This document shows positions 7,903-15,846 of a stretch of 32,935 nt of DNA, piece by piece; within the stretch, counting starts at the first letter, position 1, and every line of letters starts with the position of its first letter. The DNA comes from an uncultured Clostridia bacterium (lineage in GTDB: Bacteria > Bacillota > Clostridia > Oscillospirales > Oscillospiraceae): assembly GCA_946186225.1 (NCBI GenBank), contig CAMHMK010000006.1, positions 1 to 32,935 on the forward strand, read 5' to 3'. Made by a program: the position numbers and the translations under genes. Under the pieces are notes generated by a model. That model was not told the origin of the DNA and did not search any database. It saw nothing but the letters and a program-made list of their open reading frames with translations.

Positions 7903-8342
7903 CAAAACTGTTGGTCCTGAACGGACCGAACTTGAATCTGCTCGGACGTCGGGAGCCGGAGCTCTACGGCCATCGCAGCTATGCGGAGCTCTGCGACCTG
8001 ATCCGCGCCCACGCCGCCGAATCCGGCATAGACGTGGAGATCATCCAGACGAACCATGAGGGCGTTTTGGTGGACCGGATTCAGGAGGCGCAGGGCGTTT
8101 ACGACGGCATTGTGCTGAATCCGGCCGCTTATACCCACACCTCGGTCGCTCTGTTGGACGCTCTGCTCGCCGTTGGGATCCCCGCCGTTGAGGTCCACCT
8201 GACCGACCCCGCTGCCCGGGAGCCCTTCCGCGCCGTCAGCTACGTCCGCGCCGCCTGCGCCGCGACGATCGTCGGCCGCGGCTTTGACGGCTATCTGGAG
8301 GCCATGGATCTGCTGCAGGCGATGGCAAAGAAGCGAGCTTGA
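7899..8342 (+). CDS. aroQ: 3-dehydroquinate dehydratase, type II
   Basis: A 147-aa type II dehydroquinase converting 3-dehydroquinate to 3-dehydroshikimate. Signatures are LVLNGPNLNLLGRREP at the N-terminus, the flexible-lid region with YGHRSY carrying the catalytic Tyr, NHEG, NPAAYTHTS with the catalytic His, and VEVHLTD. Length is typical of this dodecameric class. The ATG at 7899 overlaps the stop of aroE-aroK, which supplies translational coupling. With AroB, AroE, AroK and AroC the operon covers every step from DAHP to chorismate except EPSP synthase (AroA). Confidence 0.95.
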   Translation: MTKLLVLNGPNLNLLGRREPELYGHRSYAELCDLIRAHAAESGIDVEIIQTNHEGVLVDRIQEAQGVYDGIVLNPAAYTHTSVALLDALLAVGIPAVEVHLTDPAAREPFRAVSYVRAACAATIVGRGFDGYLEAMDLLQAMAKKRA

Positions 8343-8366
8343 CAAATCCAAAATCTGACCTATAAT
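8339..8366 (+). promoter_or_regulatory. Consensus promoter for the lipid kinase gene
   Basis: A perfect TTGACA (8339-8344) and a perfect TATAAT (8361-8366) are 16 bp apart. The -35 box overlaps the aroQ stop codon, so the aro operon has no terminator here and may read through. Confidence 0.85.
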
Positions 8367-8398
8367 AATACCGTGATCATTGAACCGGAGGAAAAACC

Positions 8399-9289
8399 AT
8401 GAAGCGTTTGCTTTTGATTATGAATCCTGCGGCCGGCATGAAAAAGGCCAACCCGCATCTGGCTGAGATTCTGTCGATTTTCGGGGCTGCAGGCTATGAG
8501 TGCCTGACCTTTATGACACAAAAGCGGGGCGACGGCACGGCGCTTGCCGCAAAGTACGCCGCCTCTGTGGACCGCATCGTTTGCATCGGCGGTGACGGCA
8601 CCTTCAACGAGGTCATCTCCGGCGTCGTTGCCTGCGGCGCAGATACGCCCATCGGCTACATCCCGGCCGGCTCCACCAACGACTTCGCCGCCAGTTTGAA
8701 TCTCTCAAAAAATGTTCTCCAGGCTGCTCGGGACATTGTGGAGGGGAAGCCGACGAGCTTCGACGTGGGACGCTTCCAAAAGCGGTATTTCACCTACGTT
8801 GCCTCCTTCGGCGCCTTTACAAAGACCTCCTACGCAACTTCCCAGAGCGTCAAGAACGCCCTTGGCCATCTTGCCTACGTGCTCGGCGGCATTCGCGAGC
8901 TGTCATCCCTGCGCCGCTATCATGTGCGCACCATGCTCGATGATCAGACCGATCTGGAAGACGATTTCATTTTCGGCGCGGTCAGCAATTCCACCTCGGT
9001 GGGCGGCATTCTGACCCTGGATCCGAAGCTCGTGGATATGAACGACGGCTGCTTTGAGCTGCTCCTGGTCCGTTATCCGCGGAATCTCAGCGCGCTGGCA
9101 GAGGTCATTCGCGCCCTGTCGACGCAGGACTACAGCTCCAACATGCTGGTCTTCCATCCTGCCAAAAAACTCACAGTCTGGGCAGACCCAAACATGGACT
9201 GGACGCTGGATGGCGAATTCGCCAAGGGTGAAACCGAGCTGGAGATCGAGAATCTCCACAGCGCAGTCCATATCCTGGTGAACGGCTGA
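8399..9289 (+). CDS. Diacylglycerol kinase / YegS-like lipid kinase
   Basis: A 296-aa soluble lipid kinase of the DAGK catalytic family. It shows the nucleotide-binding GGDGTFNEV at 64-72, the motif IPAGSTNDFA near 88-97, and the N-terminal NPAAG (9-13) typical of the family. In Firmicutes such enzymes (DgkB) return diacylglycerol released by lipoteichoic acid synthesis to phosphatidic acid; others use different lipids, so the substrate is inferred. GGAGG lies seven to eight bases before the ATG and a consensus promoter precedes it. Its TGA shares one base with the ATG of the Nudix gene. Confidence 0.88.
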   Translation: MKRLLLIMNPAAGMKKANPHLAEILSIFGAAGYECLTFMTQKRGDGTALAAKYAASVDRIVCIGGDGTFNEVISGVVACGADTPIGYIPAGSTNDFAASLNLSKNVLQAARDIVEGKPTSFDVGRFQKRYFTYVASFGAFTKTSYATSQSVKNALGHLAYVLGGIRELSSLRRYHVRTMLDDQTDLEDDFIFGAVSNSTSVGGILTLDPKLVDMNDGCFELLLVRYPRNLSALAEVIRALSTQDYSSNMLVFHPAKKLTVWADPNMDWTLDGEFAKGETELEIENLHSAVHILVNG

Positions 9290-9777
9290 TGCAGAATACA
9301 ACGCTTTGCTATATTGAGCATGACGGCGCCTATCTGATGCTCCATCGGATCCGCAAGAAGAACGACGTCAACCATGACAAATGGATCGGGATCGGCGGCC
9401 ACTTTGAGGAAAACGAAAGCCCGGAGGACTGTGTCACCCGCGAAGCGCTGGAGGAGACCGGACTTACGCTGATCCGGCCAAGGTATGTCGGCATCGTGAC
9501 CTTCGTTTCGGACCGCTGGGAGGGCGAGTATATGCACCTCTTCCATGCGAAAGAATTCACGGGCCATCTGCGCGACTGCACGGAAGGAGTTTTGGAATGG
9601 ATCCCGAAGGAACGGATGCGCACCATTCCCCAGTGGGCGGGGGACCGGATCTTCCTGGAGCTGCTGGAGCAGGAGACGCCATTCTTCTCGCTGAAGCTCC
9701 GTTATGCCGGCCAGACGCTCTGCGAGGCCGTGCTGAACGGCACGCCGCTGCCGCTGAAATCATCAGAGCCCATCTGA
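9289..9777 (+). CDS. Nudix hydrolase, MutT/8-oxo-dGTP diphosphatase type
   Basis: A 162-aa Nudix protein. The Nudix box is complete: it starts at G42 in GGHFEENE and ends REALEETGL, matching GX5EX7REUXEEXGU. The rest (VTFVSDRWEGEYMHLF, then a WIPKERMRTIPQW segment) resembles the MutT-like proteins that clean oxidised nucleotides. The actual substrate cannot be told from sequence. The start codon overlaps the lipid kinase stop (TGATG), so translation is coupled. Inverted repeats follow. Confidence 0.87.
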   Translation: MQNTTLCYIEHDGAYLMLHRIRKKNDVNHDKWIGIGGHFEENESPEDCVTREALEETGLTLIRPRYVGIVTFVSDRWEGEYMHLFHAKEFTGHLRDCTEGVLEWIPKERMRTIPQWAGDRIFLELLEQETPFFSLKLRYAGQTLCEAVLNGTPLPLKSSEPI

Positions 9778-9795
9778 TCCTAAATATTGAATTTT

Positions 9796-9837
9796 GCTGC
9801 GCTTCACGCAGCCGTTCCGGCACGACGGGCCGGAACG
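9796..9837. repeat. Two adjacent short inverted repeats
   Basis: The first is a 6-bp stem (9796-9801 with 9807-9812, loop CTTCA). Next to it is a 9-bp stem (9813-9821 with 9829-9837, 7-base loop). Neither has a T-run on either strand. They lie between the Nudix gene and the shared terminator and could be REP-like or mRNA 3'-end structures. Confidence 0.55.
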
Positions 9838-9892
9838 TCGTCTCATGCGATCATTGATAAAAAGAAACCTTTTGATCAAAAGATCCTATGAC

Positions 9893-9938
9893 ACAGAGCA
9901 GGAGCCTGCCGATCGGCAGGCTCCTGCTCTGTTTGTTC
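9893..9938. terminator. 40-bp perfect palindrome, probable bidirectional terminator
   Basis: Positions 9893-9932 form an uninterrupted 40-base palindrome, which folds into an 18-bp stem with a GATC loop. TTTGTT follows on the plus strand. It lies between the convergent Nudix gene and rnc. A further 14-base palindrome, CTTTTGATCAAAAG, is at 9869-9882. Confidence 0.75.
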
Positions 9939-9951
9939 GCCCGAAAGGCGG

Positions 9952-10644
9952 TCAATGGACTCCGGTCTCTGACGGGAAGAGGCGCTCCACAGCCTCGCGG
10001 GCGGCTGCCTGCTCGGCGCGCTTCTTGCTGGTGCCCGTCCCAAGCCCGACCTCGCTGCCGTTGAGCAGGACGCGGACGGAAAAGGTCTTGTCGTGATCCG
10101 GACCACACGCGCCGATCAGCTCGTAGGCAAGGCTTTGATCCTTTTTCCGCTGGACCAGCTCCTGGAGCTTGGTTTTCCAGTCGGTATTCAGGAGGATGCG
10201 CTGGCGGGTGTCCACCAGGACATCGGAATAGATGAACCGCTGGGCCGCAGCCAGGCCGCCGTCAAGGTAGATGGCCGCGATGATGGACTCCACGACGTCC
10301 GCGATGATGGAGGGCTTCTCCCGCCCGCCGCAGGCCTCCTCGCCCCGGCCCAGGCGGAGATAGCGGCCGAGATTCAGCTTCCGGGCGGTCTGGGCCAGAC
10401 TGGTCTCGCAGACAAGGTCGGCGCGGAGCTTGCTCAGATCACCCTCATGGAGCTGAGGAAAGGTGGACAGAAGAAACTCCGCCGCGGTAAAGCCCAGGAT
10501 GGAGTCGCCCAGGAATTCCAGGCGCTCATAGCTGCGCAGGCCGTTTTGATACACCTCGTTGGCGTAGGAGGTGTGGGTCAGGGCCTGCTCCAGCAGGGCC
10601 GGATTCTGGAAACGATAGCCGATGGCATTTTGGAGCTCATGCAT
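9952..10644 (-). CDS. rnc: Ribonuclease III
   Basis: A 230-aa double-stranded RNA endonuclease that processes rRNA and structured mRNAs. The catalytic signature ERLEFLGDS is at 40-48, and a second acidic motif (IADVVESIIAAIYLDGG) lies near 113-129. A dsRNA-binding domain covers about 155-225, ending in the helix KKRAEQAAAREAV. Length is standard. GAGGGAGA precedes the ATG. The plsX stop is one base before the rnc start, indicating tight coupling. In many Firmicutes acpP lies between plsX and rnc; it is absent here. Confidence 0.95.
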   Translation of the reverse strand: MHELQNAIGYRFQNPALLEQALTHTSYANEVYQNGLRSYERLEFLGDSILGFTAAEFLLSTFPQLHEGDLSKLRADLVCETSLAQTARKLNLGRYLRLGRGEEACGGREKPSIIADVVESIIAAIYLDGGLAAAQRFIYSDVLVDTRQRILLNTDWKTKLQELVQRKKDQSLAYELIGACGPDHDKTFSVRVLLNGSEVGLGTGTSKKRAEQAAAREAVERLFPSETGVH

Positions 10645-10645
10645 T

Positions 10646-11671
10646 TCAATTCTCCCTCGGAAGCGTGATGCGGTCGATGTTTTCGCGGATGGCCTCGCAG
10701 ATGCCGGAGTTGACGGCCTCGACGGCCTGGCCGATCGCGCTGGCGACGGCCTCGGCGTCCGACGAGCCGTGGGCCTTGACCACGGGCTTCGTGATGCCGA
10801 GCAGGGTCGTGCCGCCGACCTTGCGGTAATCCAGGGCGTCGGTCATCTTGCCCATGCTGCCCTTGCAGAGCAGGTAGCCGAGCTTGGTGCGGAGGTTCGT
10901 TTGGAACACGCTCTTGACCATTGAGCCCATGAACATCGCCGTGCCTTCGATTCCCTTGAGGAAAACGTTGCCCGAGAACCCGTCCGCGACCAGGACGTCA
11001 CAGGCGCCAAGCATGGCCTCCCGGCCCTCGATGTTGCCGACGAAGCGGATCACGCCGCGCGCGTCCGCATCCCGGAGCAAGGCATGGGCCTCCCGGTGGA
11101 GGGGATCGCCCTTGGAGTCCTCAGCGCCGTTGTTCAGCAGGGCCACGCGGGGGGACGCGAGGCCCAGGGTACGCTGGGCATAGAACGAGCCCATGCAGCC
11201 GAATTGCAGGAGGAATTCCGGGGTGCATTCGGCATTCGCGCCGGAGTCGATCAGGATCATGCGTCCGGTTTTGGTGGGGATCGTTGGGCCGAAGGCCGCG
11301 CGGCGGATGCCGCGGACCCGCTTGACCAACAGGGTCGCGCCGGAGAGCAGGGCTCCTGTGGAGCCCGCCGAGACGAAGGCGTCGCCGCCGCCGTCCGCCA
11401 GGAGCTTCAGGCCGAGGATCATGGAGGAATTCCGGCGGGTCTTGACAACGGTAGCCGGATCGTCGTGCATGTCCACAACGTCCTCGGCGTCCATAAGCTC
11501 GACGCCCTTGGGCAGCGTGTCAATGCCGGACTGCTTCATCAGCTCCAGCAGCTCTGCGACCCTGCCCACAAGAACGACGTCTACGCCGAGGTCCCTTGCG
11601 GCCCGGAATGCGCCGTCGAGAAACACCTTTGGGGCGTTGTCGCCGCCCATCGCATCGACAATGATCTTCAT
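10646..11671 (-). CDS. plsX: Phosphate acyltransferase PlsX
   Basis: A 341-aa enzyme that makes acyl-phosphate from acyl-ACP, the first committed step of phosphatidic acid synthesis in Gram-positive bacteria. The opening IIVDAMGGDNAP is diagnostic. Also typical are SAGSTGAL near 103-110, LIDSGAN, LLNNGAEDSKG, and VADGFSGNVFLKG. Length matches the family. GGGAGG lies eight to nine bases before the ATG. It lies between the uridylyltransferase gene (84 bases upstream) and rnc (one base downstream) on the same strand, so this is one lipid/envelope/RNA operon. Confidence 0.95.
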   Translation of the reverse strand: MKIIVDAMGGDNAPKVFLDGAFRAARDLGVDVVLVGRVAELLELMKQSGIDTLPKGVELMDAEDVVDMHDDPATVVKTRRNSSMILGLKLLADGGGDAFVSAGSTGALLSGATLLVKRVRGIRRAAFGPTIPTKTGRMILIDSGANAECTPEFLLQFGCMGSFYAQRTLGLASPRVALLNNGAEDSKGDPLHREAHALLRDADARGVIRFVGNIEGREAMLGACDVLVADGFSGNVFLKGIEGTAMFMGSMVKSVFQTNLRTKLGYLLCKGSMGKMTDALDYRKVGGTTLLGITKPVVKAHGSSDAEAVASAIGQAVEAVNSGICEAIRENIDRITLPREN

Positions 11672-11755
11672 TTGGTTGACCTCCCTTCCGAATTTGGGGG
11701 GAATGGCCCGGGATCGCAGCTGCTGAATGCCTGAATTTCCGGGCCGGCGCAGGCC

Positions 11756-12490
11756 TTATTCCCGATTGAGATACTTCTCGGTGAGGGCAAGCTGTTCCGG
11801 GGTGTTGACACCCAGGATCTGCTCATTGAGCTCTGCGGTATAGACGGCGACGCGCTGGCCCTTGCCGCGGAGGATGGCGGGCACGTCTGTCAGATAGTAT
11901 TCATTCTGTGCGTTGTTGTTTTTGATTTCGTCCAGGCTGGCCAGCAGGGACTTACAGTCAAAGGCATAGATGCCGACGTTGAGCTCACGGATGGCCTTCT
12001 GCTCCGGGGTGCAGTCTCGGTCCTCGACGATGCGGAGGAAGTCACCGTTCTCGTCGCGCAGGACGCGGCCGTAGGGCAGGTACTCGTCGCAGGTGCCGGA
12101 GAGCATGGTGCAGGCCGCGCCGGACTTGGCGTGGAAGTCGAGCAGGCCCAGGTAGACCTCTTTCTTGAGCAGGGGCATATCGCCATAGCAAACCAGGACA
12201 GTGCCGTCAAATCCCTCTAAGTGCTCACGGGCACACATGACCGCGTGACCGGTGCCGAGCTGGGGATCCTGGACGGCGCGGGGATAGTCCGGGAAGGCTT
12301 CAAAGACCTTTTCGCGCATATAGCCAGCGACCAGGACAGTATTCTGAACGGGAATGAAGTCGAGCGCGCGGAGAACGTAGTGCAGAAGCGGCTTGCCGCA
12401 GGCCTGGCGAAGCACCTTCGGAAGGTTGTTCGCTTCAGACATCATGCGGGTTCCCTTGCCCGCCGCGAGAACGACTGCTTTGGTAGACAT
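11756..12490 (-). CDS. Stand-alone UDP-GlcNAc pyrophosphorylase domain (GlmU N-terminal half)
   Basis: A 244-aa nucleotidyltransferase matching only the uridylyltransferase half of GlmU. Motifs are LAAGKGTRM (8-16), LPKVL, the uridine-binding QLGTGHAV, YGDMPLL, NVGIYAF and NAQNEYYLTD, all characteristic of GlmU. The left-handed beta-helix acetyltransferase half, about 200 residues, is missing; the protein ends cleanly at a stop and the next bases hold no hexapeptide repeats, so this is not a frameshift. GlcN-1-P acetylation must be done by another protein. ATG at 12490 has GGAG upstream, and a good promoter precedes it. It leads the plsX-rnc operon. Confidence 0.85.
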   Translation of the reverse strand: MSTKAVVLAAGKGTRMMSEANNLPKVLRQACGKPLLHYVLRALDFIPVQNTVLVAGYMREKVFEAFPDYPRAVQDPQLGTGHAVMCAREHLEGFDGTVLVCYGDMPLLKKEVYLGLLDFHAKSGAACTMLSGTCDEYLPYGRVLRDENGDFLRIVEDRDCTPEQKAIRELNVGIYAFDCKSLLASLDEIKNNNAQNEYYLTDVPAILRGKGQRVAVYTAELNEQILGVNTPEQLALTEKYLNRE

Positions 12491-12533
12491 AATATCACTC
12501 CTGAATCTTTCTATTGCAGAGTTTGCTACACAT

Positions 12534-12562
12534 AATATATCGGATATTGGCGGAAAAAGCAA
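12534..12562 (-). promoter_or_regulatory. Promoter of the glmU-like/plsX/rnc operon
   Basis: On the minus strand, TTGCTT (12557-12562) and TATATT (12534-12539) are 17 bp apart, 43 bases before the ATG at 12490. It is divergent from the next promoter, with the two -35 boxes about 20 bp apart. Confidence 0.75.
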
Positions 12563-12582
12563 GCCTTTTTGAGAAATTCGCA

Positions 12583-12611
12583 TTTACAAAACCGGATTTG
12601 CAGGGTATAAT
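12583..12611 (+). promoter_or_regulatory. Promoter of the metalloprotease-ltaE-dusB-sigma operon
   Basis: TTTACA at 12583-12588 and a perfect TATAAT at 12606-12611 are 17 bp apart, 29 bases before the ATG at 12641. Confidence 0.78.
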
Positions 12612-12640
12612 GAAAAGAACAGCGGCAGCAAGGAGGGTTT

Positions 12641-13189
12641 ATGGGGATGGAGATCATCCGCTCGAACCGAAAAACACTGGGGATTCAGGTCCGAACCGAC
12701 GGAACCGTCGTGGTCCGCGCCCCGCTGCCGGCCTCGGAGGCGGAGATTCGGCAGGCAATGGAACAACACCGGGGCTGGATCGAGAAAACCCGGGCGAAGA
12801 TGCTCGCCGCTGCGCCGGAGCCGAAGGAACGGCTGACAGAGGCGGAGGTTCGCGCTCTTGCGGACCGGGCGATGGCCGTTCTGCCTCCGCTGGCGCAGGC
12901 CTGGGCTGAAAAACTGGGCGTGCGCTTCGGGCGGATCACGATCCGCAATCAGCGGTCCAAATGGGGCAGCTGCTCTGCGCAGGGCAATCTGAACTTCAAC
13001 TGTCTTTTGATGCTATGTCCGGAGGACGTTGTGGAATACATCGTGGTCCACGAGCTCTGCCACCGCAGACACATGAATCACTCCCCCGCTTTCTGGGCGG
13101 AGGTGGCACAGGCCCTGCCCGATTACCGGAAGCAGGAGGCCTGGTTAAAGGCACACGGCACGCAGATTCTGCGCCGTATGACCGGATAG
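12641..13189 (+). CDS. YgjP-like (SprT/M48-type) zinc metallopeptidase
   Basis: A 182-aa protein of the YgjP/DUF45 family. The zinc motif HELCH is at 137-141, followed by H147 in HMNHSPAFW as the likely third ligand. The conserved block RSKWGSCSAQGNLNFN (105-120) is diagnostic. The molecular substrate of this family is not settled. AGGAGG lies 4 bases before the ATG at 12641; a second in-frame ATG at 12647 has more normal spacing (about 10) and could be the true start. It is the first gene of the operon, eight bases before the aldolase gene. Confidence 0.85.
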   Translation: MGMEIIRSNRKTLGIQVRTDGTVVVRAPLPASEAEIRQAMEQHRGWIEKTRAKMLAAAPEPKERLTEAEVRALADRAMAVLPPLAQAWAEKLGVRFGRITIRNQRSKWGSCSAQGNLNFNCLLMLCPEDVVEYIVVHELCHRRHMNHSPAFWAEVAQALPDYRKQEAWLKAHGTQILRRMTG

Positions 13190-13197
13190 GAGGAACC

Positions 13198-14226
13198 ATG
13201 GTTCATTTTGAGAGCGATTATATTGCAGGTGCGCATCCGAAGCTGATGCAGTGTCTGCTGAAAACCAACCTGGAGCCCGCGGCAGGCTACGGAGACGACC
13301 AATGGTCGAAGTCCGCAGAGCGAAAGATCCTGGCCGCCTGCGGCTGCCCGGAGGGTTCCGTCTTTTTCCTGAGCGGCGGCACCCAGGTCAACGTCGTGGC
13401 GATCTCCGCCCTGCTCCGGCCCTGGGAGGGCGTGGTGACGGCTGAGACCGGGCATGTCCACGTCCACGAGGCCGGCGGTCTGGAGGCCATCGGCTGCAAG
13501 CTCCTGGTCCTGCCCGAGCAGGACGGCAAGCTGACCGCAGCGGCGGTGCGCGAGCTGACCGAGACCGTGCTGGCGGACGAGAACCGCGAGCATGTGGTAT
13601 GGCCGGGCGTGGTCTACGTGACGAGTCCCACCGAATGGGGCACGCTCTACACCCGGAAGGAGCTGGAGGACATCGCCGCCGTTTGCCGGCAGTACGGCCT
13701 GCGTCTCTATCTGGACGGGGCGCGGCTGGCCTACGGTCTGGCAAGCCGGGCGGCGGACCTGGATCTGAAGACGATCGCGACCCTCTGCGACGCCTTCTAC
13801 ATCGGCGGGACCAAGTGCGGCGCGCTCTGCGGCGAGGCTCTGGTCTTCCCGCACGGCGCCCCGGAGCACTTTGCCAACTATACGAAAAAGCGCCTTGCGA
13901 TGCTGGCAAAGGGCCGCCTGTTCGGCGTGCAGTTCGACGCTTTGTTTACCGACGGGCTTTACATGGAGATCGGGCGGCACGGGATCGAGGCCGCAGAGCG
14001 GCTCAGGGAAATCCTGCGCAGGCATGACCTGCCCATGTTCCGCGAGACGCCGACAAACCAGCAATTTGTCGTGCTGGAAAACGAGGCCCTGGCCCGCCTG
14101 CGCGAACAGGTGGCGGTCAGCTACTGGTCGCGCGCCGATGAGACCCACACCGTGGTCCGCCTGGCGACCTCCTGGTCCACCACGGAGGAAGACCTGGAAA
14201 CCCTGGACCGCGCCCTTGGGGGCTGA
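13198..14226 (+). CDS. ltaE: Low-specificity threonine aldolase family protein
   Basis: A 342-aa PLP enzyme of the beta-eliminating lyase / threonine aldolase family, which splits L-threonine or L-allo-threonine into glycine and acetaldehyde. The PLP lysine is K206 in YIGGTKCGAL, and D173 in LDGARL binds the pyridine nitrogen. H90 in GHVHVHEAG stacks on the cofactor, and FLSGGTQVN binds phosphate. The ATG at 13198 follows AGGAGG by 5 bases and lies just after the metalloprotease stop. Length matches the family. Substrate range cannot be read from the sequence. Confidence 0.9.
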   Translation: MVHFESDYIAGAHPKLMQCLLKTNLEPAAGYGDDQWSKSAERKILAACGCPEGSVFFLSGGTQVNVVAISALLRPWEGVVTAETGHVHVHEAGGLEAIGCKLLVLPEQDGKLTAAAVRELTETVLADENREHVVWPGVVYVTSPTEWGTLYTRKELEDIAAVCRQYGLRLYLDGARLAYGLASRAADLDLKTIATLCDAFYIGGTKCGALCGEALVFPHGAPEHFANYTKKRLAMLAKGRLFGVQFDALFTDGLYMEIGRHGIEAAERLREILRRHDLPMFRETPTNQQFVVLENEALARLREQVAVSYWSRADETHTVVRLATSWSTTEEDLETLDRALGG

Positions 14227-14259
14227 AGGCGGAACATTCTATCATCTCGGAGAACGATC

Positions 14260-15225
14260 ATGCAGCTTGGAACACATACCCTCCCCGTTGGGGCGATCCT
14301 TGCGCCGATGGCGGGGGTGACGGACTACGCCTGCCGCGAGGTCTGCGCCGGGCTCGGCGCGGCGGCCACGGTGACAGAGATGGTCTCGGCAAAGGCACTC
14401 TGCTACCAGGATAAGAAATCTGCGTCCCTGCTGCGCCGGAACGAGGGCGTGATCTGCGGGGCGCAGATCTTCGGCTCGGAGCCGGAGATCATGGCCCGCG
14501 GCGCGGTCCTGGCCTTGGAGCACAGCCATTGCGACTTTATTGACATCAACATGGGCTGCCCGATGCCGAAGATCGTCAACAACGGTGAGGGCTCTGCCCT
14601 GCTGCGGGACATCGACCTGGCCGGCAGGATCATTCGCGCCGTGGTGGACGCTGTACCCGTTCCCGTGACGGTCAAGACCCGGAAGGGCTGGGACAAGAGC
14701 CACATCACCGTGGTGGATCTGGCGAAGGCTGCCGAGGACAACGGCGCAGCCGCCATTGCCGTCCACGGCCGCACGAAGACCATGCTCTATTCCGGCACGG
14801 CGGACTGGGACATCATCGCCGAGGTCAAGCGGGCTGTGAAGATCCCGGTGATCGCCAACGGAGATATTCTCTCCGCAGAGAGCGCACTGCGCTGCCGGAA
14901 CCGGACCGGGGCCGACGCCGTCATGGTGGGCCGGGCCAGCTTCGGCGACCCCTGGCTCTTTGCCGAGATCCGGGCCGCTCTGGCCGACGAGCCGATCCCG
15001 GAGCGCCCGCCGCTTCGGGCCCGCATGAAGACTGCCGCCCGCCAGATGGAGCTGGCCTGCGCCGACAAGGGCGAACACATCGCCTGTCTGGAGGCCCGCA
15101 AGCATCTGGCCTGGTATCTGCGCGGCGTGGCCTACAGCAACTATTACAAGCAAGAGATCTCCAAGATCCAGACGATGGACGACGTCCGTCGGGTGATTGC
15201 GGGGATCCATAGGGACCTTTCATAG
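14260..15225 (+). CDS. dusB: tRNA-dihydrouridine synthase, DusB type
   Basis: A 321-aa flavoenzyme that reduces specific uridines in tRNA to dihydrouridine. The FMN-binding TIM barrel starts with APMAGVTDYACR (15-26). The catalytic Cys is C100 in INMGCPMPKIV, K139 is in VKTRKGW, and HGRTK and NGDI complete the FMN site. GGAGAA precedes the ATG. Eleven bases separate its stop from the sigma factor start, so sigma factor expression is likely tied to dusB transcription. Confidence 0.94.
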   Translation: MQLGTHTLPVGAILAPMAGVTDYACREVCAGLGAAATVTEMVSAKALCYQDKKSASLLRRNEGVICGAQIFGSEPEIMARGAVLALEHSHCDFIDINMGCPMPKIVNNGEGSALLRDIDLAGRIIRAVVDAVPVPVTVKTRKGWDKSHITVVDLAKAAEDNGAAAIAVHGRTKTMLYSGTADWDIIAEVKRAVKIPVIANGDILSAESALRCRNRTGADAVMVGRASFGDPWLFAEIRAALADEPIPERPPLRARMKTAARQMELACADKGEHIACLEARKHLAWYLRGVAYSNYYKQEISKIQTMDDVRRVIAGIHRDLS

Positions 15226-15236
15226 AGGAACTGCCG

Positions 15237-15830
15237 ATGGATGAACGAGAAATCATACAGAAGGTGCTCGATGGCGACAATGACGCCTTTGGCCTACTGG
15301 TGGAGAAGTATCAGACGAAGGTCTACAACCTCGCCCTGCGGATGAGCGGGAACGAGGACGACGCCTTCGATCTGTCCCAGGAGGCCTTTCTCCGCGCCTG
15401 GCGAAGTCTGGGGAGCTTTCATTTCGAGTCCTCTTTTTCCACTTGGCTGTTTCGCCTGACCTCCAACATCTGTCTGGACTTTCTGCGGGCAAAAAAGCGG
15501 AAGGCCGCTGTCTCGCTGACCGTCACAGACGATGAGGACGGGGAGGAAGTACAGCTCGATGTGGTCGACCCCGACAAAACACCGGAGGAGGCCGTGATCG
15601 CCGCCGAGGACCGACAGCTTCTGATCCGGGCGCTCAATGAGCTGCCTGCGGTCCAGCGCCAGATTCTGACGATGCGGGCCATCGATGATCTGAGCTATAC
15701 CCAGATCGCAGAAATCCTGCAGATCGAGGAAGGCACGGTCAAATCCCGCCTTTCCCGGGCGCGCACCGCCCTGCGGAATAAATTATTGCAAATTGGGAAC
15801 AAAATGAATACACATTCGTCTGTCAAGTAG
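15237..15830 (+). CDS. ECF-type RNA polymerase sigma factor
   Basis: A 197-aa group IV sigma factor. Region 2 covers about 20-88, with DLSQEAFLRAWRSL as the core-binding 2.2 segment and FSTWLFRLTSNICLDFLR as the -10 recognition part. An acidic linker (about 95-120) leads to region 4 at about 125-185, with LPAVQRQILTMRAIDDLSY and the helix-turn-helix IAEILQIEEGTVKSRLSRAR. No extra C-terminal domain is present. GAGGAA precedes the ATG. The gene is followed after 16 bases by a zinc-finger anti-sigma factor, the usual pairing for a membrane-stress switch. Confidence 0.93.
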   Translation: MDEREIIQKVLDGDNDAFGLLVEKYQTKVYNLALRMSGNEDDAFDLSQEAFLRAWRSLGSFHFESSFSTWLFRLTSNICLDFLRAKKRKAAVSLTVTDDEDGEEVQLDVVDPDKTPEEAVIAAEDRQLLIRALNELPAVQRQILTMRAIDDLSYTQIAEILQIEEGTVKSRLSRARTALRNKLLQIGNKMNTHSSVK

Positions 15831-15846
15831 AAAGGAGGGATGCGCG

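Noticed and set aside
11756..12490. Idea that the short GlmU is a frameshifted full-length gene
   Set aside because: The sequence past its stop holds no hexapeptide-repeat coding in any frame before plsX begins.
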